In this document: one piece after another, positions 25,949 to 35,541 of the stretch | How the letters are laid out: the number at the start of each line of letters is the position of its first letter | Numbering within the stretch: the stretch's first letter is position 1 | Source: Zoogloea sp. | Lineage (GTDB): Bacteria; Pseudomonadota; Gammaproteobacteria; Burkholderiales; Rhodocyclaceae | Assembly: GCF_030157465.1 (NCBI RefSeq) | Contig: NZ_JAOAUU010000136.1 | Span: 38,839-102,838 of the forward strand | DNA length: 64,000 bases | Direction: 5' to 3' | Program-made: the position numbers and the translations under genes | The notes under the pieces: model-generated | Told to the model about the DNA's origin: nothing | What the model saw: the letters and a program-made list of their open reading frames with translations, nothing else | Databases searched by the model: none

Positions 25949-28900
25949 GTGGCGAGGCGGAGGCCGGCACGGACAGGCAGACGGTCGATCTGCGCCTTGC
26001 CCGCGGCGACGGGCGCGGGATGCACGCCCATCTCGACTGCCTGCGCAAGACGGCCGACGATGGTGCGCCGGTGCTGCGCGTGACCCTCGCCGACATCACC
26101 CGGCTCAAGCAGACCGAAGACGCGTTGCGCGATAGCGAAGAGCGCTTTCGCAGCCTGTTTGAGGATACCCGTCAGGCCATCATGCTGACCGAGAACGGGC
26201 GCTACATTGCCGCGAACAAGGCTTCGCTCGCAATGCTGCGCATGGAGAGTCTCGATCAGCTCCTCGGGCGTTCAGTGGTCGATATTTCGCCCGAATATCA
26301 GCCCGACGGTCAGCTTTCGGCGACGAAAGCGGCCGAGATGAGCCGCGTTGCGCGGGAAGAGGGCGCGAACGCGTTCGAGTGGGAGCACGTCCGCGCCGAT
26401 GGCGAGCACTTCATTGCCAGGGTGCTGCTCACCGCGATCCGCGAGGGTGACAAGAACCTGATGCATATCGTCTGGACCGACCTGACAGAACAGAAGAAGG
26501 CCGAGCGGGAGCTGGCCGAGTATCGCCATGACCTGGAGCGCCGGGTTGGCGAGCGCACCGCCGAGCTGCTTGCGATGAGTGAATCGCTGCGCAGCGCCAA
26601 CGAAGAGAAGCAGGCGATCCTGGATGCGGCCACGGTCGGCATCGTGCTCACACGCGAGCGTGTGATCCTGCGCTGCAACCGCACGATGGAGCGGCTGTTC
26701 GGCTACGGCCAGGGCGAACTGCTCGGCCAGTCCATGCGCATCCTTTACGCCGACGACGCGGGCTATGCCGAGGTCAGTGAGGCGATCACCGCGGGCCTGA
26801 GGCAGCAGGGCTTTCACTGCGAAGAGCGGGAGATGATGCGCAAGGACGGGAGCCGCTTCTGGTGCCGGAAAATGGTGCAGGCGATCGACCGGGACAATAT
26901 GGACAAGGGCTTCGCCGGGACTTTCGAGGACGTGAGCGCCGAACGGGCGGTGATTGCCGAAATGGCCAGGGCGCGCCAGCTCGCCGAGGCGGCGGCCCGG
27001 ACCAAGACGGATTTTCTGGCCAACATGAGCCATGAGATCCGCACGCCGATGAACGCCGTGATCGGCATGGCCCACCTGGCGCTGCGCAGCGACCCGCCGC
27101 CGCGGCTGCGTGACTATCTGCTGAAGATCCAGCGCTCCAGCCAGCACCTGCTGGGCGTCATCAACGACATCCTGGATTTCTCGAAGATCGAGGCCGGCAA
27201 GATGGCGCTCGAACACATCGATTTCGGGCTCGACCGGGTGCTCGACAACGTGACCGGCCTGATCGCCGAGCGGGTGGCGGGCAAGGGGCTGGAGCTGATT
27301 GTGGATGTGGCCGACGACGTGCCGAACATGCTCGTCGGCGACCCGCTGCGCATCGGGCAGGTGCTGATCAATTACGTCAACAACGCTGTCAAGTTCACCG
27401 ACAAGGGTGAAGTGGCGATTCAGGTGAGGGTTCAGGCTGCCCTGGACGATGCGCTGTTGCTGCGTTTTTCGGTGCGTGACACCGGCATTGGCATCAGCGC
27501 CGAGCAGCGCGCCGAGCTGTTCAAGAGTTTTCAGCAGGGCGACACCTCGACCACCCGAAAATACGGCGGAACGGGGCTCGGGCTGGCCATTTCTGAAAGG
27601 CTGACCCACATGATGGGCGGTGAGGTCGGGGTCGACAGCACGCCGGGCGTCGGTTCCACGTTCTGGTTTACGGCCCGGGTGGGTCGCGGAGGCGGGCCGG
27701 CGCGCAGCATCCTCACCGATCCGCGGGTGCAGGGGCGCCGTGTGCTGGTGGTGGATGACAACGACAGCGCGCGCCAGCTGATCGACGAGATGCTGCGCAG
27801 CATGGGTTTGTGCGTCACGGCGCTGGCGTCCGGCCGGGAGGCGCTGGCCGAGGTGGCCCGTGCCGCGGCGGCCGGCACGCCCTACGAGCTGGCCCTGGTC
27901 GACTGGCTGATGCCGGAGATGGATGGCGTGGCCACCGTTCGCGAGATCCGCCGGCTGGCGCTGGCACCCGAACCGCGGATGGCGATCGTCACCGCGTATG
28001 GCTGCGACGAGCTGCAACGGCTGGCCGAGGCGGTAGGCATCGATGAGCTGCTGACGAAGCCGGTCAGCGCCGCCGTGCTGTTTGGTGCCGTGATGCGCCT
28101 GCTCGGCACCGGGGGGCCGGATTCGGCGGGGGCGGGCCATGCCGCGCCCGGGCCGGCGCGCGACCTTGCCGCGATTTCCGGCGCGCGGGTGCTGCTGGTC
28201 GACGACAACGAGATGAGCCAGGACGTGGAGACCGAGCTTCTGAACGCGCTGGGCCTGGAGGTCGAGCTGGCCACCGACGGCGCCATGGCGCTGGACAAGT
28301 TGCAGCGCGGGCGTTACGACATCGTGCTGATGGACATGCAGATGCCGGTGATGGACGGGCTCGCCGCGACCCGTGCAATCCGGCGCCTGCCTGGGCTGGG
28401 CACGCTGCCGATCGTGGCGATGACCGCCAACGCCATGACTGGTGACCGGGAGCGCTGCCTCGAAGCCGGGATGAACGACTACATCGCCAAGCCCATCGAC
28501 CCCGACAGGCTGACGGCGAAGCTGCAGCAATGGGTCAAGCCGCGGCCGCCGGGCGCGCCCGCTGTTCGCGCGACGCCTTCTGCCGCCGGGCTCCTCGATG
28601 GCGTCGCCGGGCTCGACGTGCCGCTCGGTCTGCACCAGGCCCTGGGGCGCGAGGCGCTTTACCTGTCCCTGCTGTCGAAGTTCATCGCAACTTACTCCGA
28701 CGCGCCGCTGCGCCTCGCCGGGGCGATTGCCGAATCCGACTGGGTGAGTGCCGAGCGCATGGCGCATACGCTCAAGGGCGTCGCCGCCCAGATCGGCGCC
28801 GGTGAGCTTCGCACGCTGGCCAGCCAGCTCGAAGCGGAGATCCGCGCGGGTCAGCCCGCTGCCGTGTTGGCGCCACTGCAGGCGCGCATCGCCGACGCCC

Positions 28901-29190
28901 TGCCGGAATTGATCGCCTCGATCGCCGCGCGGCTGCCGAAGGCGCAGGTAGCCGCTGCCGCAGGGCAGATCAACATGCGCCGTTTGGAGGAGGTGTGCAC
29001 GCGCCTGGCCAGTCAGCTGAAGGACGACGACTTCGCCTGCATGCAGCTGCTCGACGATAACGAGGCCATGCTGAAGCTTGCTCTGGGCGAGCGCTTTCCG
29101 GCGATTGCCGCGGCGATCCGCGATTTCGACTACATGAGCGCGCTTGAAGGGCTCAGGCAGGCCGCTGCCAGCCACGGCCTTAGCCTTTGA
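25945..29190 (+). CDS. Hybrid histidine kinase (PAS-PAS-HisKA-HATPase-REC-REC-Hpt)
   Basis: A 1081-residue cytosolic phosphorelay kinase without transmembrane helices. The N-terminus is the second half of a split PAS domain ([32 protein letters not shown]). Two complete PAS domains follow (about 60-180 and 225-345). The phospho-acceptor is His363 ([13 protein letters not shown]). ATP-lid motifs are DTGIGIS and GTGLGLAIS. Two receivers have Asp653 ([13 protein letters not shown]) and Asp797 ([13 protein letters not shown]). The Hpt domain has His941 ([11 protein letters not shown]). All catalytic residues are intact, so the kinase core looks functional despite the upstream frameshift. It pairs with the CheB-CheR-PAS gene in one operon; the final output regulator is not in the window. 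Confidence 0.93.
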   Translation: MSGEAEAGTDRQTVDLRLARGDGRGMHAHLDCLRKTADDGAPVLRVTLADITRLKQTEDALRDSEERFRSLFEDTRQAIMLTENGRYIAANKASLAMLRMESLDQLLGRSVVDISPEYQPDGQLSATKAAEMSRVAREEGANAFEWEHVRADGEHFIARVLLTAIREGDKNLMHIVWTDLTEQKKAERELAEYRHDLERRVGERTAELLAMSESLRSANEEKQAILDAATVGIVLTRERVILRCNRTMERLFGYGQGELLGQSMRILYADDAGYAEVSEAITAGLRQQGFHCEEREMMRKDGSRFWCRKMVQAIDRDNMDKGFAGTFEDVSAERAVIAEMARARQLAEAAARTKTDFLANMSHEIRTPMNAVIGMAHLALRSDPPPRLRDYLLKIQRSSQHLLGVINDILDFSKIEAGKMALEHIDFGLDRVLDNVTGLIAERVAGKGLELIVDVADDVPNMLVGDPLRIGQVLINYVNNAVKFTDKGEVAIQVRVQAALDDALLLRFSVRDTGIGISAEQRAELFKSFQQGDTSTTRKYGGTGLGLAISERLTHMMGGEVGVDSTPGVGSTFWFTARVGRGGGPARSILTDPRVQGRRVLVVDDNDSARQLIDEMLRSMGLCVTALASGREALAEVARAAAAGTPYELALVDWLMPEMDGVATVREIRRLALAPEPRMAIVTAYGCDELQRLAEAVGIDELLTKPVSAAVLFGAVMRLLGTGGPDSAGAGHAAPGPARDLAAISGARVLLVDDNEMSQDVETELLNALGLEVELATDGAMALDKLQRGRYDIVLMDMQMPVMDGLAATRAIRRLPGLGTLPIVAMTANAMTGDRERCLEAGMNDYIAKPIDPDRLTAKLQQWVKPRPPGAPAVRATPSAAGLLDGVAGLDVPLGLHQALGREALYLSLLSKFIATYSDAPLRLAGAIAESDWVSAERMAHTLKGVAAQIGAGELRTLASQLEAEIRAGQPAAVLAPLQARIADALPELIASIAARLPKAQVAAAAGQINMRRLEEVCTRLASQLKDDDFACMQLLDDNEAMLKLALGERFPAIAAAIRDFDYMSALEGLRQAAASHGLSL

Positions 29191-29202
29191 TCATCCGGCG
29201 TT

Positions 29203-30387
29203 TCAGCTGGCCCGAACCTGCCTGGCGGTGACCGCGCCGAGCAGCGGCATCAGCAGGGCGGCCAGGGCAAACACCCAGGCGAGCCTGCCCTGGTCCACCA
29301 GCCAGCCGGCCGAGGTGACGCCCACCGACTGCCCCAGGAAGAACAGCGAGATCGACAGCGCCAGCGCCAGGCTGCGCGCCTGCGGAGCCCGCTGGGTGAT
29401 CTGGAAGAGCAGGGTGTTGTGGAGCAGGTAGTAGCCAAAGCCCGAGATCAGCGCGCCGCCGAAGAGCCACGCCGGATGATCGGCGAGGAGGGCGATGCCG
29501 CTGGCCGTGGCGACGAGGCAGGCCGCCACGAAGGGGTAGCGCCAGTGGTTGAGCCGTGCGCCCAGCCGCGCCGCAAAGACCGAGAACAGCAGCCCGCCGG
29601 CGCCGTAAAGAAGCAGCGGCAGGCTGGCCGTGGATAGGGTGAGGCCGAATCGCTCGTGCAGGTAAAGCGGCGTGAAGGCCAGCATCCCGAACACCAGCGC
29701 CGCCTCGATGAAGAAACAGGCCTGCACCCCGCGTGTCTCCCGGGCGTAAAGCATTTTCAGGGCCGCCAGATACAGGCCGGCGATGCGCGTCGTGCCGGGT
29801 TGGGTGCCGCGTGTCTGGTGGCCCAGGTGGGCCTTCTTCCACAGCGCGAAGGCGATGACGAGGTAGAGCCCGGTGAGCGTTGCGAAGGCGACTCGCCACA
29901 GCCCGAAATCGACGCACAGGCCGCCCAGCACCTGCCCGAAGATCATGCCGATGATCTGCCCCGAGAAAAAACGCGCCAGCACCGCCTGACGCTGCTCGGC
30001 GGGCACCATGTCGGCAATCGCGGCGATCGACATCGGGATGATGCCGGCCGCCGCCACGCCGGTGAGGATGCGGCAGAGGGTGAGCACGTCGAGGCGGGTG
30101 GCCAGCGTTGCGCCAAGGCTGCCGACGGCGCACAGGGCGGTGGCCAGCGTGACGATGCGAAAGCGGTCGAAGCGCTCGCCCAGCGGCCCGTAGATCAGCT
30201 GCATGGCGCCGTAGGCGATCGTGAAGCCGGTGATGATGCGCGCCACGCGTCCGGCCGGCGCGTCGAACAGCCCGGCGAGCACCGGCAGCATCGGGTCGCA
30301 GACGCGGAACGAGGCCGAGCTGGCGAACGCCGCCAGGGTCAGAAGCGTCAGCAGCTGGCGGAGTTCGGGGGTTTGGGCGGGATTCAT
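29203..30387 (-). CDS. MFS transporter
   Basis: A 394-residue inner-membrane carrier with 12 predicted helices. The loop 2-3 MFS motif is recognisable (YGPLGERFDRFRIVTLATAL). It opens with LLTLAAFASSASFRVCDPMLPVLAG and carries AIADMVPAEQRQAVLARFFSGQIIG in loop 4-5 (parts). Closest in style to YnfM/DHA1-type efflux carriers; the substrate cannot be read. It converges on the hybrid kinase gene with 12 bases between stops and follows the cNMP-binding gene on the same strand. Confidence 0.88.
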   Translation of the reverse strand: MNPAQTPELRQLLTLLTLAAFASSASFRVCDPMLPVLAGLFDAPAGRVARIITGFTIAYGAMQLIYGPLGERFDRFRIVTLATALCAVGSLGATLATRLDVLTLCRILTGVAAAGIIPMSIAAIADMVPAEQRQAVLARFFSGQIIGMIFGQVLGGLCVDFGLWRVAFATLTGLYLVIAFALWKKAHLGHQTRGTQPGTTRIAGLYLAALKMLYARETRGVQACFFIEAALVFGMLAFTPLYLHERFGLTLSTASLPLLLYGAGGLLFSVFAARLGARLNHWRYPFVAACLVATASGIALLADHPAWLFGGALISGFGYYLLHNTLLFQITQRAPQARSLALALSISLFFLGQSVGVTSAGWLVDQGRLAWVFALAALLMPLLGAVTARQVRAS

Positions 30388-30422
30388 GAGGGCGCGCAGG
30401 CCGATGCCGTGCTGCGCCGGGT

Positions 30423-30785
30423 TCAGGCCAGCAGCGTGGCGTCGGCCCTGCGCAGGCGCTCGGTGAGGATGCGCATGACCTTCAGGGCAAACCCCGGGGC
30501 CTGGCGGACGAGATCGTTGAAGCGGTGCTCGTCGATGATGACGAATTCACAGTCCTCGCTGGCCCTTACCGTGGCCGAGCGCGGGCCGGGCGCCACGATG
30601 GACATTTCGCCCACGATGTTGCCCGGCTCCAGCACTTCCATCAGATGATTGCCGATCACGATTTCGGCCTGTCCGCGCAGCAGCACGTACATGGTGCTGC
30701 CGTGATCGCCCTGGTTGAACAGCGGCTGGCCGGCCGGGATGTCGATGATCTCCGGTGCGTTGGAAAACAGCTCGAAGAACATCAT
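30423..30785 (-). CDS. Cyclic-nucleotide-binding domain protein, stand-alone
   Basis: A 120-residue protein consisting only of a CRP-like cNMP-binding beta-roll (PLFNQGDHGSTMYVLLRGQAEI). The phosphate-binding cassette GEMSIVAPGPRSATVRA is well conserved including the Arg that contacts the phosphate. A C-terminal helix follows (FALKVMRILTERLRRA). There is no DNA-binding HTH, so it is not a CRP/FNR transcription factor. It may act as a regulatory subunit or ligand-responsive partner. It lies 35 bases upstream of the MFS gene, probably one transcript. Confidence 0.88.
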   Translation of the reverse strand: MMFFELFSNAPEIIDIPAGQPLFNQGDHGSTMYVLLRGQAEIVIGNHLMEVLEPGNIVGEMSIVAPGPRSATVRASEDCEFVIIDEHRFNDLVRQAPGFALKVMRILTERLRRADATLLA

Positions 30786-30887
30786 GTTTGCGGATTCCTG
30801 GGGGCGGTGAATGGCGCAGACAGGGCCTGCATGAAAATCCTTGCCGCCATCCCGGGCCGGGAGGCGCTTGTGTGGCGGGGTGTGCCC

Positions 30888-31097
30888 TTACTGGCTGCTA
30901 TGGGAGCGCTTCTTGTCCGGGGCTGCGGTGCCGCGGGAGAAGGTTTCCAGATAGGCCTTGGTGACTTCCAGCGCCTTGCGGTGCAGGGCGTTGTTCGGGT
31001 CGTTGAGCAGTGCCTTGATGCGCGCCAGCCAGTAGGCGCTGTCTTGGTCATGGGCCTTCAAGGCGTTGTTGATGGCGTCGACGGTGGCCTTGCTCAT
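30888..31097 (-). CDS. Small helical protein, unknown function
   Basis: A 69-residue cytosolic protein (MSKATVDAINNALKAHDQDSA) with ALEVTKAYLETFSRG and a Lys/Ser-rich end. I do not recognise it. I chose ATG 31097. Composition is unlike a random frame (few Arg, balanced Leu/Asn/Asp), which supports a real gene. It lies between modC and the cNMP gene on the same strand. Confidence 0.65.
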   Translation of the reverse strand: MSKATVDAINNALKAHDQDSAYWLARIKALLNDPNNALHRKALEVTKAYLETFSRGTAAPDKKRSHSSQ

Positions 31098-31175
31098 GGA
31101 TGCTCCGGTTTGCCCGACATCCGGCGATTTTAACACCTGGGTAATGAGAATGCTTCCTGTCCGGGCCCGGTCTGG

Positions 31176-32252
31176 CTAGCCCAGCACCGCCACCGACTTG
31201 ATCTGGGCCACGACGGCCATGCCTTCGGTCAAACCCAGCTGATCCCGCGACAGTCGCGTGATACGCGCCAGCAGCGGCGTGCCCGCCAGTTCGAGACGAA
31301 CCAGGCACTGGGCCGGATGAAGCGCCTCGCCAAAGCCCGTGATGCGCGCCGGCAGGCGGTTGACGATGCTTGAGCGGTGTTCGCTGGCGAGGGCGATGCT
31401 TACGTCCCGGGCCTGGATCTTGATGCGGGCGCGGGCTCCGACGGGCAGGGGTCGCTGGGGAACCTGGAGGCTGCCGCCGGCAAAGCCGAGGCGTGTGAGC
31501 TGATAGTCGTCGTCATGGGCGAGCACGGTGGTGTCGATGACCACGGCGGCGTCTTCCTCGCGGGCCAGTGACAGGTCGAGGCGCGCCAGCAGCGCGGTGG
31601 TCGGGCCGCTGGCGACCACCTGCCCCTGCTCCAGCAGGACCAGGTGGTCGGCCAGCCGCGCCACTTCGTCGCTCGCGTGGCTGACGTAGAGGATGGGGAT
31701 CGCCAGTTCGTCGTGGAGGCGCTCGAGGTAGGGCAGAATTTCCTGCTTGCGCTTGGCATCGAGGGCCGCCAGCGGCTCGTCCATCAGCAGCAGCTGCGGG
31801 CTGGTGAGCAGCGCCCGGGCGATCGCCACCCGCTGGCGCTCGCCGCCGGAGAGCGTGTCCGTGCCGCGATCGAGCAGGTGGCCGATGCCCAGCAGCTCCA
31901 TCGCCGCCTCCCGGCCCACCTTGCGCTCGCTGGCGGGAATGCGTTTGAGGCCGAACTCCAGGTTGGCCCGCACCGACAGGTGGGCGAACAGGCTGGCCTC
32001 CTGGAAAACATAGCCGAGGGCGCGCTTGTGGGTGGGCAGAAAGAAGCCGCGGCTATCGTCCTGCCAGCAGGCGCCGTTGATCTCGACCTGGCCCGCCGCC
32101 CGGGCCAGGCCGGCCACGCAGCGCAGCAGGGTGGTTTTGCCCGATCCGGACGGGCCGAACAGCGCCGTGATGCCCTTGCCGGGCAGCTCCAGGCGGGCGT
32201 CGAGCGTGAAATCGGCAAGCGGCAGGCGGATCTGGATCGACAGCCCGCTCAT
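31176..32252 (-). CDS. modC: Molybdate ABC transporter ATPase ModC
   Basis: ATPase of the molybdate importer, 358 residues. The ABC domain (about 1-230) has Walker [10 protein letters not shown], signature [16 protein letters not shown] and Walker [17 protein letters not shown]. The C-terminal Mop/TOBE domain (about 290-358, [26 protein letters not shown] in parts) binds molybdate and is diagnostic of ModC. Start ATG 32252 overlaps the modB stop by four bases. The leftmost gene of modEABC. Confidence 0.96.
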   Translation of the reverse strand: MSGLSIQIRLPLADFTLDARLELPGKGITALFGPSGSGKTTLLRCVAGLARAAGQVEINGACWQDDSRGFFLPTHKRALGYVFQEASLFAHLSVRANLEFGLKRIPASERKVGREAAMELLGIGHLLDRGTDTLSGGERQRVAIARALLTSPQLLLMDEPLAALDAKRKQEILPYLERLHDELAIPILYVSHASDEVARLADHLVLLEQGQVVASGPTTALLARLDLSLAREEDAAVVIDTTVLAHDDDYQLTRLGFAGGSLQVPQRPLPVGARARIKIQARDVSIALASEHRSSIVNRLPARITGFGEALHPAQCLVRLELAGTPLLARITRLSRDQLGLTEGMAVVAQIKSVAVLG

Positions 32253-32938
32253 CGCCCCGCCCCCGGCGTGTTGCGGGTGCCGCCGAGCAGGTTCAGCCCG
32301 AGCAGCACCACGAACGAGAACACCAGCAATCCGGCGGAAAGGCCGTGGGCCTGGCCGTATTCGAGTGCTTCCACGTGGTTGTAGATCTGCATCGAGAGAA
32401 CCCGGGTCTGGTCCGGAATGTTGCCGCCAATCATCAGCACCACCCCGAACTCGCCCACCGTGTGGGCAAAGCCGAGGATCGCCGCGGTGACGAAGCCCGG
32501 TCTGGCCAGCGGCAGGGCCACGGTGAAGAAGGTTTCGAGCGGCGAGGCGCGCAAGGTTGCCGCCACTTCGAGCGGACGCTCGCCCATGGTCATGAAGGCG
32601 TTCTGGATCGGCTGGACCACGAAGGGCAGGGAATAGATCAGCGAGGCCACCACCAGGCCGGCAAAGGTGAAGGGCAGCCGCCCGAGGCCAAGGGCTTCGG
32701 TGAGCTGCCCGACCGGGCCCTGCGGCCCCATCGCCACCAGCAGGTAAAAGCCCAGCACCGTTGGCGGCAGCACGATGGGCAGGGCCACCACCGCGCCGAC
32801 CGCACCGCGCCAGCGCGACCGGCTGCGCGCCAGCCACCAGGCCAGTGGCGTGCCGATGATCAGCAGCAGCAGGGTGACGATGCTGGCCAGTTCAAGGGTC
32901 AGGCGGATGGCCGACCAGTCGTCCGGAGTGAGCGTCAT
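32249..32938 (-). CDS. modB: Molybdate ABC transporter permease ModB
   Basis: A 229-residue inner-membrane permease with about five helices. The EAA loop that docks with ModC is [22 protein letters not shown], followed by [34 protein letters not shown] (in parts), highly typical of ModB. Start ATG 32938, four bases after modA stops, and it overlaps modC. Second last in modEABC. Confidence 0.96.
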   Translation of the reverse strand: MTLTPDDWSAIRLTLELASIVTLLLLIIGTPLAWWLARSRSRWRGAVGAVVALPIVLPPTVLGFYLLVAMGPQGPVGQLTEALGLGRLPFTFAGLVVASLIYSLPFVVQPIQNAFMTMGERPLEVAATLRASPLETFFTVALPLARPGFVTAAILGFAHTVGEFGVVLMIGGNIPDQTRVLSMQIYNHVEALEYGQAHGLSAGLLVFSFVVLLGLNLLGGTRNTPGAGR

Positions 32939-32942
32939 CGGC

Positions 32943-33722
<780 letters not shown>

Positions 33723-34550
33723 TCAGTCGAAAACGGCAAGGATCACGGCATTGGCCTCGAAGGCGCCGCAGGCCGGGCTCCCGATGGCGAGGCCGGGGTG
33801 CGCGGCGTCGCCCCTGGCCACAACCGCAGTGAGCGTGCGGCCGCCGGGCAGGGTGAGCGTGACTTCCGAACTCGCCGGCCCCGCGTGGATGGCCGTGATC
33901 TCGCCCCACAGGCGGTTGAGCGCGGGGCCGGGAGCTGTTGGCTCGGTGATGATGTGCACCGCGGGCGCCTTGACGAAGGCGTGCACCTCGCGGCCGATGG
34001 CGAGTTCCAGGTTTTCGGCGCTGGCCGGGGTGACGATCGCCAGCACCTCGACGGCGTCGTCGAGGCGCACGGATACTTTGACGCCCATCGCGCTGTCGTG
34101 AAGCCTGGTGACGGTGCCCACAAACTGGTTGCGGGCGCTGCTGCGCATGGACATGCGGCGCAGCAGGGTCTGGAACTGGCGCACGCTGCTGGCGCTGCCG
34201 TCGCCAAGGCGCTGGGAGAGCCGGTTGATGGCGGCCTGGTATTCGTGCTCCACGGCGCGGTACATGGCAATCACCTGCCGGCCGTAGTCGGTGAGGCGGG
34301 TTCCGCCGCCGTGCTTGCCGCCCACCGAGCGTTCCACCAGCGGCGCCTCGGCCAGGTTGTTCATGGCGTCGACGGCATCCCAGGCGGCTTTGTACGACAG
34401 CGGCACGGCCCGGGCGGCGCGTGAGATGGAGCCTTCGCGGTCGATGGCTTCCAGCAGGCGAATCCGCGTGTCGCCCAGAAAGTTGCCGAACTCGGTATCG
34501 ACGCTGAGTTTGCCGACGAGCTTGTGCGGGACGGGGGGACGAGTGGGCAT
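33723..34550 (-). CDS. modE: Molybdate-responsive regulator ModE
   Basis: LysR-like winged-helix regulator of 275 residues. The N-terminal HTH domain (about 15-110) has RLLEAIDREGSISRAARAV and LSYKAAWDAVDAMNNL, and the wing GKHGGGTRLTDYG. The C-terminal pair of Mop/TOBE domains (about 135-275) starts SARNQFVGTVTRL and binds molybdate. With molybdate bound, ModE represses mod genes. The start is ATG 34550; a TTG at 34559 is less likely. Its own operator lies 14 bases upstream, so modEABC is probably autoregulated. Confidence 0.96.
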   Translation of the reverse strand: MPTRPPVPHKLVGKLSVDTEFGNFLGDTRIRLLEAIDREGSISRAARAVPLSYKAAWDAVDAMNNLAEAPLVERSVGGKHGGGTRLTDYGRQVIAMYRAVEHEYQAAINRLSQRLGDGSASSVRQFQTLLRRMSMRSSARNQFVGTVTRLHDSAMGVKVSVRLDDAVEVLAIVTPASAENLELAIGREVHAFVKAPAVHIITEPTAPGPALNRLWGEITAIHAGPASSEVTLTLPGGRTLTAVVARGDAAHPGLAIGSPACGAFEANAVILAVFD

Positions 34551-34563
34551 GGCCGGCAAAGGG

Positions 34564-34583
34564 CTATATAAAGTTGTATATAG
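34564..34583. promoter_or_regulatory. ModE operator
   Basis: Perfect inverted repeat CTATATA-N6-TATATAG, with CG flanking at 34584-34585. It matches the E. coli ModE consensus (TATATA half sites 6-8 bp apart). A possible -10 (TAAGAT, 34592-34587, minus strand) lies just upstream, so bound ModE would cover the start point. Confidence 0.88.
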
Positions 34584-34631
34584 CGAATCTTACCCTTGTG
34601 GACGAATCCTAGCGCGGGTGCCCTGCAGGAA

Positions 34632-34700
34632 TAAAAAAACCCCGAGAGGCCAAGGCCGCTCGGGGTTAAATCCACACCAAAGGAGGAGGGTGGAGGAGAC
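34632..34700 (-). ncRNA. Candidate small RNA with anti-Shine-Dalgarno motifs
   Basis: Between slyD and modE, minus strand. A promoter match (-35 TTGCGC 34736-34731, 18-bp spacer, -10 TATTCT 34712-34707) predicts a start near 34700. The roughly 69-nt RNA first carries tandem CCUCC motifs (CTCCTCCACCCTCCTCC) in and beside a small hairpin loop, complementary to ribosome binding sites. It then ends in a strong intrinsic terminator. This layout is that of trans-acting sRNAs with CU-rich loops. It does not belong to slyD, which has its own terminator at 34801-34837. The promoter and transcript are inferred. Confidence 0.5.
34633..34667 (-). terminator. Intrinsic terminator of the candidate sRNA
   Basis: Stem aaccccgag/ctcggggtt (34638-34646/34659-34667) with an inner ggcc-aa-ggcc stem, followed on the minus strand by seven T (34639-34633). 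A very strong terminator only about 50 bases upstream of the ModE operator. Confidence 0.92.
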
Positions 34701-34800
34701 AGGTCCAGAATACATGAATGGTATTGTGCGGCGCAACAATTTTCTTGTATCCGGCTGTGACAGACATCACTCCTCCCGCGCCGGGCGGGTGTTTCAGGGC

Positions 34801-34837
34801 AAAACAAAACCCGGGGTGGCTTGCGCGCCACGCCGGG
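34801..34837 (-). terminator. Terminator after slyD
   Basis: An 11-bp stem with one mismatch (34810-34820/34827-34837), loop ttgcgc, then TTTTGTTTT on the minus strand, 56 bases after the slyD stop. Confidence 0.85.
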
Positions 34838-34892
34838 CTGGTGCCGGATCTATCTCCGGCGGGGCTTCTTGCGGAGGTGTTTCGCCGGCCGC

Positions 34893-35378
34893 TCAGTCGC
34901 CGCTGTCGGCATCGTTGGCGTTGCCGCGGGCCAGTTCGCCCGGGGTGGCCGGACGCACGGCGGTGACCGTGCAGACGAAGATGAGCGCCTGGCCGGCCAG
35001 CGGATGGTTGCCGTCCAGAACCACCTTGTCGTCGTTGATTTCGGTGACGCGATAGAGGATCACGTCGTCCTCGTCTTCGGCATCTTCCGGGCCGCCTTCG
35101 AGTTCCATGCCCACTTCCAGCTCTTCCGGCAGATCGTCGCGGGCTTCGATCTGAACCAGCTCTTCGTCGTATTCGCCGAAGGCTTCGTCCGGTTGCAGCG
35201 TGACCCGGACCGTCTCGTTCAGGCCCTTGCCTTCAAGGGCTTCCTCGATCTTCGGGAAGATGTCTTCGTATCCGCCGTGGAGGTAGACCAGGGCTTCCTG
35301 GCCTTCATCGACCACGGCACCGTCGGGGTCGGTGACGGTGTATTTAAGGGTGACGACGCTGTTTTTTGCGACTTGCAT
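34893..35378 (-). CDS. slyD: FKBP-type peptidyl-prolyl isomerase, SlyD-like
   Basis: Cytosolic prolyl isomerase/chaperone of 161 residues. The FKBP core is split by an inserted flap (IF) domain, as in SlyD: LKYTVTDPDGAVVDEG, then GGYEDIFPKIEEALEGKGLNE, then the IF segment with VTLQPDEAFGEYDEELV, then the closing VVLDGNHPLAGQALIFVC. Unlike E. coli SlyD there is no His/Cys-rich nickel-binding tail; the C-terminus is acidic (GNANDADSGD). An insertion EDAEDEDDV makes it strongly acidic. Divergent from the choice-of-anchor-I gene. Confidence 0.92.
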   Translation of the reverse strand: MQVAKNSVVTLKYTVTDPDGAVVDEGQEALVYLHGGYEDIFPKIEEALEGKGLNETVRVTLQPDEAFGEYDEELVQIEARDDLPEELEVGMELEGGPEDAEDEDDVILYRVTEINDDKVVLDGNHPLAGQALIFVCTVTAVRPATPGELARGNANDADSGD

Positions 35379-35541
35379 GAGGTGCCTCGGTTTGATGGGT
35401 TTCGGGTGGGTGCTTGTTGCGGGTTCGTGCTGGCGCCGCGGCGGGATCCGGCGCAGGGCTTTCAGGGCATCGGGCTTGTCACCGGCCTGTCAAGGACGAC
35501 GCTCATTATCCAAATTTTGCGTTGATCAGATCAGGATTGTA

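Noticed and set aside
26272..29175. 967-codon open frame on the minus strand opposite the hybrid kinase
   Set aside because: Shadow of the real gene caused by high GC at third positions; His/Gln/Arg/Gly-rich, no domain, and the plus-strand protein has intact kinase motifs.
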